Source: CAZVLE01 sp964627855 (GTDB taxonomy: Bacteria > Bacillota > Dethiobacteria > DTU022). Taken from it: a stretch of 64,000 nucleotides of DNA. The DNA lies in the NCBI GenBank assembly GCA_964627855.1, contig CAZVLE010000098.1, positions 17,793 through 81,792 of the forward strand. The letters run 5' to 3'. Below the pieces are notes generated by a model. It saw only the letters and a list, made by a program, of their open reading frames with translations, did not search any database and was not told the DNA's origin. Positions 8,496 through 17,883 of this stretch are shown in pieces. Position 1 is the first letter of the stretch, and each line of letters begins with the position of its first letter. Position numbers and translations under genes: made by a program.

Positions 8496-10592
8496 GTATG
8501 ACTCAAACTGAAGGTTGAAACGGCACCCTTCTTCACCTGCCATCATTATAAAGCCACCACTGGAAAAATATATTCTGTTAGTCCTTCTTATCGAGCTGTC
8601 ATAAATGATGTTGTCATGATGGTCAAATGCTATAAAGCGCCAATTATCTCCATCCGGGGGCATCAGGGTAACCAAAGCTTGTCCCTCAATTTTTCGCCAC
8701 TGGTTAAGAGATTCACTTTCGATAATAACCTTCTCTGTCTCTTTTAACACTTTTGCAGCATCGGCTTCCGAAAAAACTGCTGTGTAAAAATGCAAAAAAT
8801 CTTCTCCATTTTCTTTATACATCTTAATTGTGCCGAGATCCATGGCAGCATTGATGGGCATCAGCAAGCACATATCGGCACGTGATGCGCTGCTTATCAA
8901 GTACGGCCTTCCGGCAAAAAGAATATACCCCGGCAGCTCTTCAACAAGACTTAGTTCACTAATACTTGAATAGGTTAAGTTTGAGCTGTAAGCGAGTGAG
9001 TAATAGGCATCATTGCGTAAAAGCCATTTACCGGCTCTATCAATCCATGGCTCTTGCGAGGCAGCTGAGGGAGCTAGCATCTGGGCTAATGGTATTTCTT
9101 CACTGTAATTACTCAGTGAAACGGCCATGAAAATGTACTTTTCCTCATTAACTTGATCAAATCTCAACCAAAGCCCGTAATCATCGTTGTTCGGAGCATA
9201 ATCAGCATAAAAGTAACCGTTTGCGCGATAAGGCATTTTTGCAGAAGCAGGAACCCAATCACCTGCTTTTTTATCAAAACGCTGGAGAAGCATCCCCCCT
9301 TCATCAATTGACACCTTGAACAAGCCGTGACTGCTACCGTATATACCCTCAAAGGTATAATATTGCTCAGGCGTTTCAAGCCTTGGAGCTGGTATAATGG
9401 TTGCTTCCTCATAATCCTCCAGGATATGGTTTTCATTTAAAAGGTCAATTGCAAAATCAATGATTATTTTCAGGATATCTGTGGTTACTCCCTGTGATAT
9501 TATCGCCACCGATAAACGCAGCTCAGGCAGGTAAAGCAACTGAGAATTGGATTGATCTGTTCCACCATTTTTAGTAACAGCCTTGATCCCGAGGGTAGGG
9601 AAAGGATACACCTCAACATCATCAAAGCCTAGGCCATAATACATATAAGGATTATCGCTGAGTTGTAAATTGTTAACAGGTGCAAAAATTTCATTAATCG
9701 ATTCCTCTGACAGGATCCCCCTTTGTGGATCAAAAACGCTTGAGAAAATAGCTAGATCTGCTGCACTGCTCAATATCCCACCGGAGCCAAGGGCACTGAC
9801 ATATTCCTGAGGGTGGCTTTCAGGGTTATTACTATCATAGTAAAAGGGAATGTTGATCTGGCTATAATCATCATCAGGGAAAAAGGTATGCTGCATATTT
9901 AAAGGTCCGGTAATATGCTCAAGGATATAATCTCTATAGCTCATGCCACTGACATGTTCGATCAGGTACTCAGCAATAATAAAGCCATCATTGCAGTAAA
10001 CACTCAGGTAGCCCGGGTCGTGTTTTAAATACTCATCTTCCAAGGCCTGAAAAGTTTCAAAGGGGTAATCAGGGTTGTGTCTGAAACCGAAAGCTTTTGT
10101 GAAGTTAGTGCCAGGCATACCGGAAGAATGGTCCAGAAGCATACGCACAGTAATATCTGCATAACGTGGATCCTGCATGCTGAAATCTTGGAAATAAGCC
10201 GTAAGGGGATCATTGAGGTTGACCATGCCGTCATCTACGAGTTTCATGATCGCAGCAGTTGTATAAACTTTTGATATTGAACCAATCCTGTTAACGGTAT
10301 CAAAGCCAAGTTGCTCTTGCTTTGCCCGGTTCAGGATTCCAAATTGATCTTCATAAATGATTTCTCCCTCAAAGGCAACGGCAAAGGTGACAGCAGTAGC
10401 GCCTCCTTTAGCCATGTTTAAGTAGATCTCTTCACGAAGGTTTGTTTTTACTGAGTCTGTTACGATGATAGCTTGGTCGTTTACAATTGCGCTTTCGGGT
10501 TCTATTGCTACCGCATCTGGTTCATGATTACAACCCATACAAGCGAAGGTGAGAAATATCGGCAGGATTAGAAAGCTCAACGTCTTTTTCAC
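8448..10592 (-). CDS. Serine beta-lactamase-fold hydrolase (class C family), lipoprotein
   Basis: Surface-anchored serine hydrolase of the beta-lactamase class C / penicillin-binding family (714 aa from GTG). Signal peptide MKKTLSFLILPIFLTFACMGC carries a lipobox-like Cys at about 21. Catalytic motifs: SISK (SxxK) around residue 88, YCND (YxN) around 200, and a KNGG-type third motif around 340. The long C-terminal part (about 400-714) is unassigned. GTG at 10592 is preceded by AAAGGAG at a 7-base spacing and directly opens the signal peptide; ATG at 10625 would add 11 charged residues. Likely a peptidase/esterase acting on peptidoglycan or D-amino-acid peptides; true beta-lactamase activity is not implied. 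Confidence 0.85.
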   Translation of the reverse strand: MKKTLSFLILPIFLTFACMGCNHEPDAVAIEPESAIVNDQAIIVTDSVKTNLREEIYLNMAKGGATAVTFAVAFEGEIIYEDQFGILNRAKQEQLGFDTVNRIGSISKVYTTAAIMKLVDDGMVNLNDPLTAYFQDFSMQDPRYADITVRMLLDHSSGMPGTNFTKAFGFRHNPDYPFETFQALEDEYLKHDPGYLSVYCNDGFIIAEYLIEHVSGMSYRDYILEHITGPLNMQHTFFPDDDYSQINIPFYYDSNNPESHPQEYVSALGSGGILSSAADLAIFSSVFDPQRGILSEESINEIFAPVNNLQLSDNPYMYYGLGFDDVEVYPFPTLGIKAVTKNGGTDQSNSQLLYLPELRLSVAIISQGVTTDILKIIIDFAIDLLNENHILEDYEEATIIPAPRLETPEQYYTFEGIYGSSHGLFKVSIDEGGMLLQRFDKKAGDWVPASAKMPYRANGYFYADYAPNNDDYGLWLRFDQVNEEKYIFMAVSLSNYSEEIPLAQMLAPSAASQEPWIDRAGKWLLRNDAYYSLAYSSNLTYSSISELSLVEELPGYILFAGRPYLISSASRADMCLLMPINAAMDLGTIKMYKENGEDFLHFYTAVFSEADAAKVLKETEKVIIESESLNQWRKIEGQALVTLMPPDGDNWRFIAFDHHDNIIYDSSIRRTNRIYFSSGGFIMMAGEEGCRFNLQFESYSSRICKQIVACGGSN

Positions 10593-10880
10593 TTTCAGGC
10601 TCCTTTCATCCTTTCTTGTCATCACTAGTCACCTCTTAATTATTTTTGTCCCCTTTTTTACTTGCAGTTATTGCAAGCTGTTACTCTAAGAACTGCTAGC
10701 CTGGAATTGTCACGGACCTTTTGCAAGCTTCACCGAACATACCAATTATTATGCGAATAGCCTGCTTAATGCAGTATAATTTATAGTGCATTTATAGAAT
10801 AAAGGCATTTGCCTTAATATTTCTGCACCATGAAACAATATCCTTCTTTTTGCTCTGCCTTGAATTAATAACCCAGATGG

Positions 10881-10909
10881 TTGTGCTTACCTGTAAACTG
10901 AGCTATATT
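10881..10909 (+). promoter_or_regulatory. Candidate promoter for the EVE-domain gene
   Basis: TTGTGC (10881-10886) and TATATT (10904-10909) have a 17-base spacing and lie 39 bases before the preferred ATG. The 323-base gap 10626-10948 otherwise holds only small palindromes such as AAGGCATTTGCCTT and no supported gene. Confidence 0.5.
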
Positions 10910-10948
10910 GAGGCATGTGAGTATCTATTTACGCTGGAGGTTGAACAA

Positions 10949-11365
10949 ATGAAAAGGTGGCTGTTGAAAACAGAACCCGGGGAATACAGCTGGCAGGATC
11001 TCGCGTCAGAGCAAACTGCAGAATGGGACGGCGTCAAGGGAGCTGAAGCTCAGAAAAATATGCGTTCTATGAAAGCGGGAGATGAAATTTTTATTTATCA
11101 TACGGGGAAAGAAAAAGCCATAGTCGGCACGGCAAGGGTAATTAAGGAGGCTTACCCCGATCCTGAAAACCCCCGCCTGGTGTTAATCGATCTCGAGGCA
11201 GGGCAGGCTTTAAAAAAACCGGTAACCCTGGCGTCGATTAAGGCTGAAGCTGATCTGGCAGACTGGGCCCTGGCCAGGCAACCCCGGTTGTCAGTGGTGC
11301 CGGTAAGCCAAAAACAGTGGGATATGATCATGAGCGGAAGGTTGAATCGGCAAGTTAATCGCTGA
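10949..11365 (+). CDS. EVE domain-containing protein
   Basis: A single EVE domain (138 aa), a PUA/YTH-like fold that binds modified bases in DNA or RNA. It begins MKRWLLKTEPGEYSWQDL, typical of the family, then WDGVKGAEAQKNMRSMKAGDEIFIYHTG and IVGTARV. ATG at 10949 has GGAGG 8 bases upstream, and the length fits the usual 130-150 aa; the longer frame from 10850 lacks a site. It stands alone here. EVE proteins occur both as housekeeping genes and near restriction systems; nothing in the immediate context indicates defence. Confidence 0.85.
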   Translation: MKRWLLKTEPGEYSWQDLASEQTAEWDGVKGAEAQKNMRSMKAGDEIFIYHTGKEKAIVGTARVIKEAYPDPENPRLVLIDLEAGQALKKPVTLASIKAEADLADWALARQPRLSVVPVSQKQWDMIMSGRLNRQVNR

Positions 11366-11532
11366 AGGAAAGAATCTATCAAAAAACACCACAGACAAAA
11401 AAGTTTTGCAAGCAGAATAGGCAAGGATAGGCCAGCCGAACTTACAATTTATCTGGATTCATGCACAGTTCCTGCAAAATGAACGTTAATGATACCGAGA
11501 CCATGACCTCAAGGGTATAAGTTCTGAGAATT

Positions 11533-12408
11533 TTAACCCCAGAGAACCTTCATTCCCTTCGGTTCAAGGGTAAAGTGCATGTAGTCACCAACCAGAACTT
11601 CTCCTTCCAGGTGCAAAGGCCTTGCTTCACTCAAGCTTAGCTTGACCTCACTGGTCCGGTGCATGGCAGCCTGCTCAAGGTTTTTCAGGGTCCCGCTAAA
11701 AACCTTTGGGAAGTGGTATAGGAGGCTCAAACTATCCATTGTCTCCATGATGCAGACATCGAAAAGCCCGTCATCCTGCACAGCATCGGGAAGAATTTTC
11801 ATGCCACCCCCATAGGCCTGGCCGATCCCCACGGCGACCAGCAAGGGTTTGCCAGTCATTGGGCCCTTACCAAGATCTATTTCCATCTCAACAGGTTCAT
11901 AAGCAGAAAGGGTTAGTAAAAAAGCATAAACATAGGCAGAAACTCCGGTAAACGGTTTCACCCCGCGATTAACCCGCATTGCAACTGCTGCATCAAAGCC
12001 AACCCCGACTGAATTGATAAAGTAACGACCCATTACTTTGCCTAAATCGATAGCTTTAATTTCAGCCCTGAGAAGAGCCCTGCAGGCAGAGTCAACATCA
12101 CGGGGCATATGCACTGAAGTAGCAAAATCATTGCCCTTTCCACCATGCAGGGCCGCTAAAACTGCTTCTGTTCCTACTATACCGTTCAGAACTTCGTTAA
12201 GCGTTCCATCGCCACCGACGGCAACAATTATTTCAAATCCTTCTCTCGCGGCAACAGCGGCCGCCTCGATAGCATCCTCCGGACCTTTAGTTGTATATAT
12301 TTCAAACTCTGCTCCGGCTTGCCGAAAAATATTTTCCACTTTTGGTATCAAAGCCTTAGCCCGACCACCACCGGCGATGGGATTCACAATCAGCTTATAA
12401 CTTTTCAA
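11533..12408 (-). CDS. Diacylglycerol kinase family lipid kinase (YegS/DagK-like)
   Basis: Soluble lipid kinase (291 aa) that phosphorylates diacylglycerol or a related lipid. The N-terminal domain shows VNPIAGGGRA and the nucleotide motif VGGDGTLNEVLNG (about 64-76), followed by LGKGNDFA-type residues (LHGGKGNDFATS). The C-terminal beta domain ends in LHLEGEVLVGDYMHFTLEP. Start TTG, with GGAGGT 10 bases upstream. It probably serves phospholipid turnover. Follows the MFS gene on the same strand after 127 bases. Confidence 0.88.
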   Translation of the reverse strand: MKSYKLIVNPIAGGGRAKALIPKVENIFRQAGAEFEIYTTKGPEDAIEAAAVAAREGFEIIVAVGGDGTLNEVLNGIVGTEAVLAALHGGKGNDFATSVHMPRDVDSACRALLRAEIKAIDLGKVMGRYFINSVGVGFDAAVAMRVNRGVKPFTGVSAYVYAFLLTLSAYEPVEMEIDLGKGPMTGKPLLVAVGIGQAYGGGMKILPDAVQDDGLFDVCIMETMDSLSLLYHFPKVFSGTLKNLEQAAMHRTSEVKLSLSEARPLHLEGEVLVGDYMHFTLEPKGMKVLWG

Positions 12409-12535
12409 GTGCTTCTTAACCTCCAGCCAGTCCGGTATTGAAAACCAAAATGCTCAAAAGAACTACAGGAAATCGGTATAACAATAAGGGTGAACGCATA
12501 CCAATGTTTTTAAGGTCTATAACCCTTGCTTACTG

Positions 12536-13849
12536 TTAGTCGGTATTCTCCAGCCTCTTGCTGCGGGCGATTTCCTCGGGATCGGCACCAAGACGTCGCT
12601 GCCCGGCCCGCAGGAGGAGAAAGCCCAGGGCATAAACGACTGCTCCACCAATAAACATTCCCTGGTTGCCCATTAAATCCATGGCTGAACCAAGGACAAA
12701 AGGCCCGACCATCTGACCGCACATTGTAAAAACATAGTAGAGCCCGATGTAAAAACCAACCCTGTCCCGACCACCAAGATCGGCAATCAGGGGCATTGCC
12801 TGAACGTTTACAAGAGCCCAGGCAAAGCCGGCAAAAACGAAAATTACACTAATTATTACCGGATTCCGGACCGGTATGGCTATCAGGAAGAGAGCCGGCA
12901 CTATGGCCAGGCCGATCAACATAGCCGGTATCTTGCCGATCTTAGTTCCAATCACCCCGGCAAGCAGAGCAAAAACAAGGAAAGATCCGGCAAAAGAGGT
13001 CAAGATAAAAGCTGCCCGCCCTTCAGTCAGACCGAGTGTTTCTACCCCGTAAATGGGAAACATGGCATCAAGGCCTGCAAAACCGATAAAATAAGTAAGC
13101 ATGGCGGCAAGAATTAAGAACTGCCCGAAATAATCTGGCTTGAAAAGAAGGCGGATTCCGACAAGAGCTTCCCTGATCGGATTTTTGGCAGCAACAGGCA
13201 GGTTGTCAATATATTCGGGGCGACGATCGGCCTTCCACAAAACAATGGCCAGTGTTATTAGCAGAACTGCTGCACCGATGCCAAAAGTAAGCCGTGGATC
13301 AATATCATAGAGCAGTGACAGGACCCCAAAAGAAATAAGTGTGCCCAGTCCGCCCATAAGGTTGATGATCCCGTTAGCCGTTGAACGTTTCTCCGGTGGG
13401 GTATGATCAGGCATCAAAGAAATAACCGGACCACGGTATGAATGCATTGCTGCAGTAAAAACTATCTCAGTAATAATCAGGGTCCAGAGGATGGCAGCGG
13501 CGAATGGAATGGCAAAAAAAGTAAGAGCCGCTACTGGCAGAGCTACCACAATGAAGGGCATTCGCCGACCAAGGGGAGAATTAACCCGGTCAGACCAGGC
13601 ACCAATTATCGGGATCAGGATTAATCCAATCAGGTTATCTGTACCCATCAGCAGGCCAATCAATGCACGTGATTCTATAAATTCGCGGTACATGAGCGGT
13701 AAAAAGGCATTGTAGGTGGTAAAGGCGAGTTGCACGCCTAGAAAGCCAAAACCGACCCACCAGATCTTGGCATAGGAAAAAGGCTTACTATCTTTTTCAC
13801 CGCTCTTAGCGGCTGGTGATGTGACTTTGCCCCCCTCATCCCCGCTCAT
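12536..13849 (-). CDS. MFS transporter, SLC45/GPH-like
   Basis: Twelve-helix major facilitator (437 aa). The loop after helix 2 reads GAWSDRVNSPLGRRMPFIV, a GPH/SLC45 sugar-symporter style version of the MFS A motif, and MHSYRGPVISLMPDHTPPEKRSTA is the helix 4-5 loop of the same group. ATG at 13849 overlaps the TGA of a 12-codon leader ORF (ATGA), suggesting coupled translation; a GTG at 13861 is an alternative with poor spacing. Substrate is probably a sugar or other small solute, but this is inference. Confidence 0.82.
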   Translation of the reverse strand: MSGDEGGKVTSPAAKSGEKDSKPFSYAKIWWVGFGFLGVQLAFTTYNAFLPLMYREFIESRALIGLLMGTDNLIGLILIPIIGAWSDRVNSPLGRRMPFIVVALPVAALTFFAIPFAAAILWTLIITEIVFTAAMHSYRGPVISLMPDHTPPEKRSTANGIINLMGGLGTLISFGVLSLLYDIDPRLTFGIGAAVLLITLAIVLWKADRRPEYIDNLPVAAKNPIREALVGIRLLFKPDYFGQFLILAAMLTYFIGFAGLDAMFPIYGVETLGLTEGRAAFILTSFAGSFLVFALLAGVIGTKIGKIPAMLIGLAIVPALFLIAIPVRNPVIISVIFVFAGFAWALVNVQAMPLIADLGGRDRVGFYIGLYYVFTMCGQMVGPFVLGSAMDLMGNQGMFIGGAVVYALGFLLLRAGQRRLGADPEEIARSKRLENTD

Positions 13850-13884
13850 CGTTTTAAGCACCCTTTAAAGAATAATGACATCAT
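13846..13884 (-). CDS. Possible leader peptide coupled to the MFS gene
   Basis: ATG at 13884 follows a perfect AGGAGG at a 6-base spacing and encodes MMSLFFKGCLKR, ending in a TGA that overlaps the ATG of the MFS gene. This is the best ribosome site in the region, while the MFS ATG itself has only a weak, distant site, so the short ORF may deliver ribosomes to it. No attenuator hairpin or codon run is evident. Confidence 0.4.
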   Translation of the reverse strand: MMSLFFKGCLKR

Positions 13885-14113
13885 CAAGTACCTCCTAAAA
13901 AGATATTTTACATTATATAATACGGCTAGCAGGCTCTTCTTCCTCCCCATTTACAAAAAAGCATTAAATTTTAGGATTAATCGCTTCTTAATCCCGATCA
14001 AGATTTTCATTAGATAACTTCTCTTCGATGTCTGGCTTTCTCATACTTCGATTTAGTATAATGAATAGTATCCTTAAGGGAGGTCAATAATAAGAAAGAG
14101 CAGGTCTATTGAT

Positions 14114-14947
14114 ATGCAAAAACAGCTTACCCTTTACTATCCTCAATGGCAGGGCAGTGGTCCGGACCGGTCCGTTTACCACGGTGCCAGGGAACTTAGG
14201 GCAAATTACCTGGCCGGTTTCAAACTGAAGGAAGTTCCAGTGGATATAGCCGGGGTGACCCGCGTTAAAAATAATATTTTCGGGTATGATGAACTTTTGA
14301 AACAGATCCGGGCAGCCTCTGACATTATTATGAACAATAGACCTGAGAAGATATTTACTGTTGGCGGTGGTTGTGATGCCGGAGTAGTTCCTCTTGCCTA
14401 TCTTAATGGCAGCGCAACAGGCGCCCTGACAGTTGTCTGGTTTGATGCTCATGGAGACCTTAATACTCCGCAGTCATCAAAGAGTAAATTCTTTTACGGC
14501 ATGCCCCTGCGAACCCTGCTGGGAGAGGGTGACACTGAAATGCTAAAATTCATACCCCGGATTTTGGAACCTTCTCAGGTCATCCTGGCTGGTGCAAGAG
14601 ACCTTGAAAGGGCAGAAATGGAGTATCTGGATAGCCGGAAAATTACCCGGTGCGGTGTGCAAAGTATGGAGTATGACAACCTTGGATTATCTGCTCTGGT
14701 CAGGGCTAAAGGAAAACAACAGGTCTATATCCATCTTGATCTCGATGTTTTAGATCCAGCCGAATTTCCTCATGTAGCGGTCCCTGTCAGGGGAGGATTA
14801 AAAATAAAAACTCTCAGTAGGCTTATTGAAAAAATAAATGACGAATTCAGCCTGGTCGGCCTTGGAATTTTCGAATATAAACCGTCAGGGCTTAAATCAA
14901 CTGAACTGCTCAATAACCTTTTTCAAATCGGCCTCAACCTGAATTAG
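14114..14947 (+). CDS. Arginase/agmatinase-fold ureohydrolase family protein
   Basis: Predicted metallohydrolase of the arginase/agmatinase/formiminoglutamase fold (277 aa). The metal-binding motifs are intact: VVWFDAHGDLNTP (DAHxD) at about 110-122, HLDLDVLDP (DxDxxDP) at about 212-220, and the N-terminal GGGCDAG block in place of the usual GGDHS. The terminal strands GLGIFEYKP match the family end. ATG at 14114 has only a weak AGG; a strong AAGGGAGG 30 bases upstream has no standard start next to it. Substrate uncertain: arginine, agmatine, formiminoglutamate or another guanidino compound. Confidence 0.8.
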   Translation: MQKQLTLYYPQWQGSGPDRSVYHGARELRANYLAGFKLKEVPVDIAGVTRVKNNIFGYDELLKQIRAASDIIMNNRPEKIFTVGGGCDAGVVPLAYLNGSATGALTVVWFDAHGDLNTPQSSKSKFFYGMPLRTLLGEGDTEMLKFIPRILEPSQVILAGARDLERAEMEYLDSRKITRCGVQSMEYDNLGLSALVRAKGKQQVYIHLDLDVLDPAEFPHVAVPVRGGLKIKTLSRLIEKINDEFSLVGLGIFEYKPSGLKSTELLNNLFQIGLNLN

Positions 14948-15021
14948 CCCTGAAGCGGGGACGGTTATGCCGGCCGGTAATGTATATTGGCATCAGTTGC
15001 CAAAAGAGAGGAGGACTTGTA

Positions 15022-16143
15022 TTGCCCGAGAAAAATGTTGACACAGTTGCCCTGGTGCGCTGCAGACGCTATGACCCGGATGAGGTTTATAACAGTCTGA
15101 AAGAGCTCTTTGACCACTGCGGTGGATTAGCTGAAATGGTAAGACCGGGGCAAAAGGTCTTACTCAAACCTAATCTGCTGGCTGCCGCAAAACCGACCGA
15201 AGCCGTAACAACGCATCCAGCAATAATAAAAGCCCTCTCACTAATGCTGATCGAACTGGGCGCCGAGGTTCTTGTCGGCGACAGCCCGGGTAATGATAAA
15301 ACGGAGACTGCCCTCAGGGTAAGTGGGCTTCTGGAAGCAGCAGAAGAAGTTGGCGCCAAAACCGTTAACTTTACCCAGGGCGAAAATAAAGAGTTTATAG
15401 GTTTCAAAAAAAGGATGCTTCCCCTGGCGGCAGAACTGAACCAGGTAGACCTGGTCTTCAACGTGGGGAAACTAAAAACCCACTCTCTTACCGGCCTTAC
15501 CGGTGCGGTTAAGAACATCTACGGCTGCGTTGTGGGCAGGCAGAAAGCACGCTATCACCTTGAACACCCTCTGCCATCTGATTTCTCAAGACTGCTTCTG
15601 GATGTCTACCTGGCCGTAAAACCGGTTTTTTCGATCATCGATGCAGTAATCGCCATGGAAGGACCGGGCCCACGCAGGGGTAGACCAAGACAGCTCGGCC
15701 TCTTGATGGCTTCAAAAAATGCAATAGCCCTGGATAATGTAGCTGCAGCAATTACCGGTTTTGATACTGACCAGGTTACAACTTTGGCCGCGGCTAAGGA
15801 GGTGCTCTTGTCCGGTGTCGACCTCGCTGCGATTGATATTAAGGGCCTTACACTGGAAGAATGCCGGGTTACAGATTTTGACAGGGGCCCCGCTGCCAGC
15901 GGTAAGATCACCGGCCTGCTGACCCGCTTTCCTTTCGCCTGGTTAAGAAACCTGTTGGAGAACAGGCGCCCCTATCCCCACATCAACACCTTGAACTGTA
16001 ACGGTTGCGGGGTTTGCTTTGAGCATTGCCCGGCCAGGGTAATCAGCTTTTGTGGAGACATCCCGGACATTGACCTAAAACAATGCATCCGCTGCTACTG
16101 TTGTGCAGAGTTCTGCTCACAGGGAGCTATCGATTTAAAATGA
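15022..16143 (+). CDS. DUF362 domain protein with C-terminal 2x[4Fe-4S] ferredoxin domain
   Basis: About 373 aa. Residues 1-300 form a DUF362 domain (VLLKPNLLAAAKPTEAVTTHP, VGDSPG, KLKTHSLTGLTGAVKNIYGC), and residues about 320-373 hold two ferredoxin clusters: CNGCGVCFEHCP and CIRCYCCAEFC. DUF362 proteins are thought to take part in redox or Fe-S related reactions in anaerobes; the exact role is not established. TTG at 15022 has GAGGAGG seven bases upstream; the longer frame from 14980 has no site. Follows the arginase-fold gene in the same direction. Confidence 0.85.
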   Translation: MPEKNVDTVALVRCRRYDPDEVYNSLKELFDHCGGLAEMVRPGQKVLLKPNLLAAAKPTEAVTTHPAIIKALSLMLIELGAEVLVGDSPGNDKTETALRVSGLLEAAEEVGAKTVNFTQGENKEFIGFKKRMLPLAAELNQVDLVFNVGKLKTHSLTGLTGAVKNIYGCVVGRQKARYHLEHPLPSDFSRLLLDVYLAVKPVFSIIDAVIAMEGPGPRRGRPRQLGLLMASKNAIALDNVAAAITGFDTDQVTTLAAAKEVLLSGVDLAAIDIKGLTLEECRVTDFDRGPAASGKITGLLTRFPFAWLRNLLENRRPYPHINTLNCNGCGVCFEHCPARVISFCGDIPDIDLKQCIRCYCCAEFCSQGAIDLK

Positions 16144-16161
16144 TTGATGAGATAAACTATT

Positions 16162-16192
16162 ATAGCCTCCTGCAGTTTATATGCAGGGCTAT
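16162..16192. terminator. Hairpin between convergent genes, likely bidirectional terminator
   Basis: ATAGCC/GGCTAT and CTGCA/TGCAG pair around a seven-base loop with a two-base bulge; the 3' side continues TTATAA. It lies between the stop of the DUF362 gene and the 3' end of the convergent hydrolase gene. Confidence 0.5.
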
Positions 16193-16220
16193 TTATAACT
16201 TGCAAAGGAAGCATTAATAT

Positions 16221-17213
16221 CTATTTTTCGCTGGCAGCATCTTTTTCTAAAAATTCCAGTAGTGTGTTATTAAAATAATCCGGTGCTGTTTCCATGGGGC
16301 AGTGGCCTTCTCCGGGGATCACGATTAGCTCTGCTCCTGCTATCAGGGCCTGTAGTTCTTCACCCCGCCCCAGGGGAACCCAGGCATCTTCTTCACCCCA
16401 GAGGCACAAAACCGGGACAGTTAAATCACCGACATACTCCAGCAGAGGCGCCGGTGCCGTCAGGAATAGATCGGCCATCACAGCATCAGTGTTTTCAAGC
16501 ATCAGGGGTTGAAGGTAACCTTCCACTTCAGTCTCCGTTGGCAGCCGGCCATAAGCTGAAGAAAGCAAACCTTCGATACGTTCCTTGTTAAAGAAAAACC
16601 TTGGTCCCAAAACCCTGACCCAGCGACTCAGAGGTGGGTACTGATAGAAATAAGATAACAGGGAAGGCTCAAAATAAGACAGCGCCCCGGCTGCAAAAGT
16701 AACGCTTTTAACCCGATCCTGATCCTGAAGAGCCATTGCCGCGACTGTTGCCCCTCCCATCGAGTGGCCGACAAGATCCCACTTATGGCCCGTATCTAAC
16801 TGATCGAGTAATAACCAGAGTAGTTCCGCCCTCGAAGCGGCCGAATGATCAAAGCCGGCTTGACGGTCGCTGAGACCAAAACCGGGAAGATCGACAGCAA
16901 TAACCTGGTAACCATTAGCCTGCAAAAACAGCGCCGTATAGCGCCAGGTAAATGTAGAGCCGCCAAGCCCGTGAACTAGCAAGATGTTATTTTCTGCCCC
17001 GGAACTGTCACCCCAGTAACGATAGTGGAGATCAATATTACCCAGATTGACAAAAAGTGAGTTCTCATAAGCCAGGTCACGGGAATTGCCTTGCAGGGGT
17101 TGTAATGGGATCAGGTAGGGAACAACACTTAGCAGAACAAAAAAGGCCAGCAAAAAGAGCAGGAATTTTTTAAAGAAGACCTTAAGCTTTTCATCCCCTG
17201 CATTAACTGTCAA
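16221..17213 (-). CDS. Alpha/beta hydrolase, membrane-anchored
   Basis: A 330-residue alpha/beta hydrolase with an N-terminal membrane helix (about 14-34), so probably extracytoplasmic. Catalytic features: oxyanion region VHGLGGSTFTWR, nucleophile GHSMGG (about 150), acid in WGEEDAWVP and His in GEGHCPMETAP. Start TTG at 17213 follows AAGGAGG, itself inside the palindrome AAGGAGGCTCCTT, at about 11 bases. The substrate is unknown; esterase or haloalkane/epoxide hydrolase relatives are possible. Confidence 0.83.
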   Translation of the reverse strand: MTVNAGDEKLKVFFKKFLLFLLAFFVLLSVVPYLIPLQPLQGNSRDLAYENSLFVNLGNIDLHYRYWGDSSGAENNILLVHGLGGSTFTWRYTALFLQANGYQVIAVDLPGFGLSDRQAGFDHSAASRAELLWLLLDQLDTGHKWDLVGHSMGGATVAAMALQDQDRVKSVTFAAGALSYFEPSLLSYFYQYPPLSRWVRVLGPRFFFNKERIEGLLSSAYGRLPTETEVEGYLQPLMLENTDAVMADLFLTAPAPLLEYVGDLTVPVLCLWGEEDAWVPLGRGEELQALIAGAELIVIPGEGHCPMETAPDYFNNTLLEFLEKDAASEK

Positions 17214-17257
17214 TACATAAGGAGCCTCCTTATTTTACCTGAAATGAGTAAATCTCT

Positions 17258-17698
17258 TCACTTGACAATTAATACATTTACATTGCTGCAATGAGCCACT
17301 TTGTTACTGACGCTGCCTAAGAATGCTTCTTTAATTCCCCTCAGCCCTCGGCTACCAAGAATAACAAGGTCATATTGCCCCTTACTGGCCAACTCACAAA
17401 TAGCATCAGCAGGCGCCTGACGTCCGATAACCAATTCCGTATTAACTTTTAATCCTTTCTCACGGAATGCTTTTGCCGCTTCATTTACTATCTCTTCAGC
17501 TTCTTCCTGTAATTGATTCCTGATCCTGGACCAGTTATCATCGGAAAACTGCATACTAACCCGGGGACTAAATACGTATTCTCCAACCGCTGTCATAACC
17601 GTGACTTCTGCTCCAACTGCCTCTGCCAGGGGCAACGCTTTTTCAACCACCTTTTTTGAATGGTCTGAACCATCTGTAGCCACTAGAATGCGATACAC
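17258..17698 (-). CDS. Universal stress protein, UspA family
   Basis: A single Usp domain (146 aa) of the ATP-binding type: MYRILVATDGSDHS at the start, and the nucleotide motif GSRGLRGIKEAFLGSVS (G-2x-G-9x-G-S) near residues 115-131, ending NVLIVK. Such proteins bind ATP and help cells survive starvation or stress. Start GTG with AAAGGAG upstream. It lies 44 bases upstream of the hydrolase gene on the same strand, so the two may be co-transcribed. Confidence 0.9.
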   Translation of the reverse strand: MYRILVATDGSDHSKKVVEKALPLAEAVGAEVTVMTAVGEYVFSPRVSMQFSDDNWSRIRNQLQEEAEEIVNEAAKAFREKGLKVNTELVIGRQAPADAICELASKGQYDLVILGSRGLRGIKEAFLGSVSNKVAHCSNVNVLIVK

Positions 17699-17883
17699 GA
17701 ACTATCACTCCTTTATTGATAGATAATGAATTATTCTCTACAAGCACAGCTTATTCCTACCAGAAAAGGATTAGAAAAACCATAAATAAAGATTCTCCTG
17801 ATATCATCAGCAATAAATATTTTTTGAAGGAATGAAAGGGGTCAAAGCAGAAGGAGGTAGCAATCAAAAAAGGAGGTTTATCA

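Noticed and set aside
10700..10745. Possible fourth copy of the dispersed repeat (GCCTGGAATTGTCAC)
   Set aside because: Only about 15 bases resemble the left end, and the right end is missing; likely chance.
10850..10948. Longer N-terminus for the EVE-domain protein
   Set aside because: The extension includes the likely promoter and lacks a ribosome site; the ATG at 10949 fits family length.
14076..14113. Upstream extension of the arginase-fold gene using ATA at 14090 after AAGGGAGG
   Set aside because: The family normally begins right at the ATG-encoded segment, so the upstream site is probably incidental.
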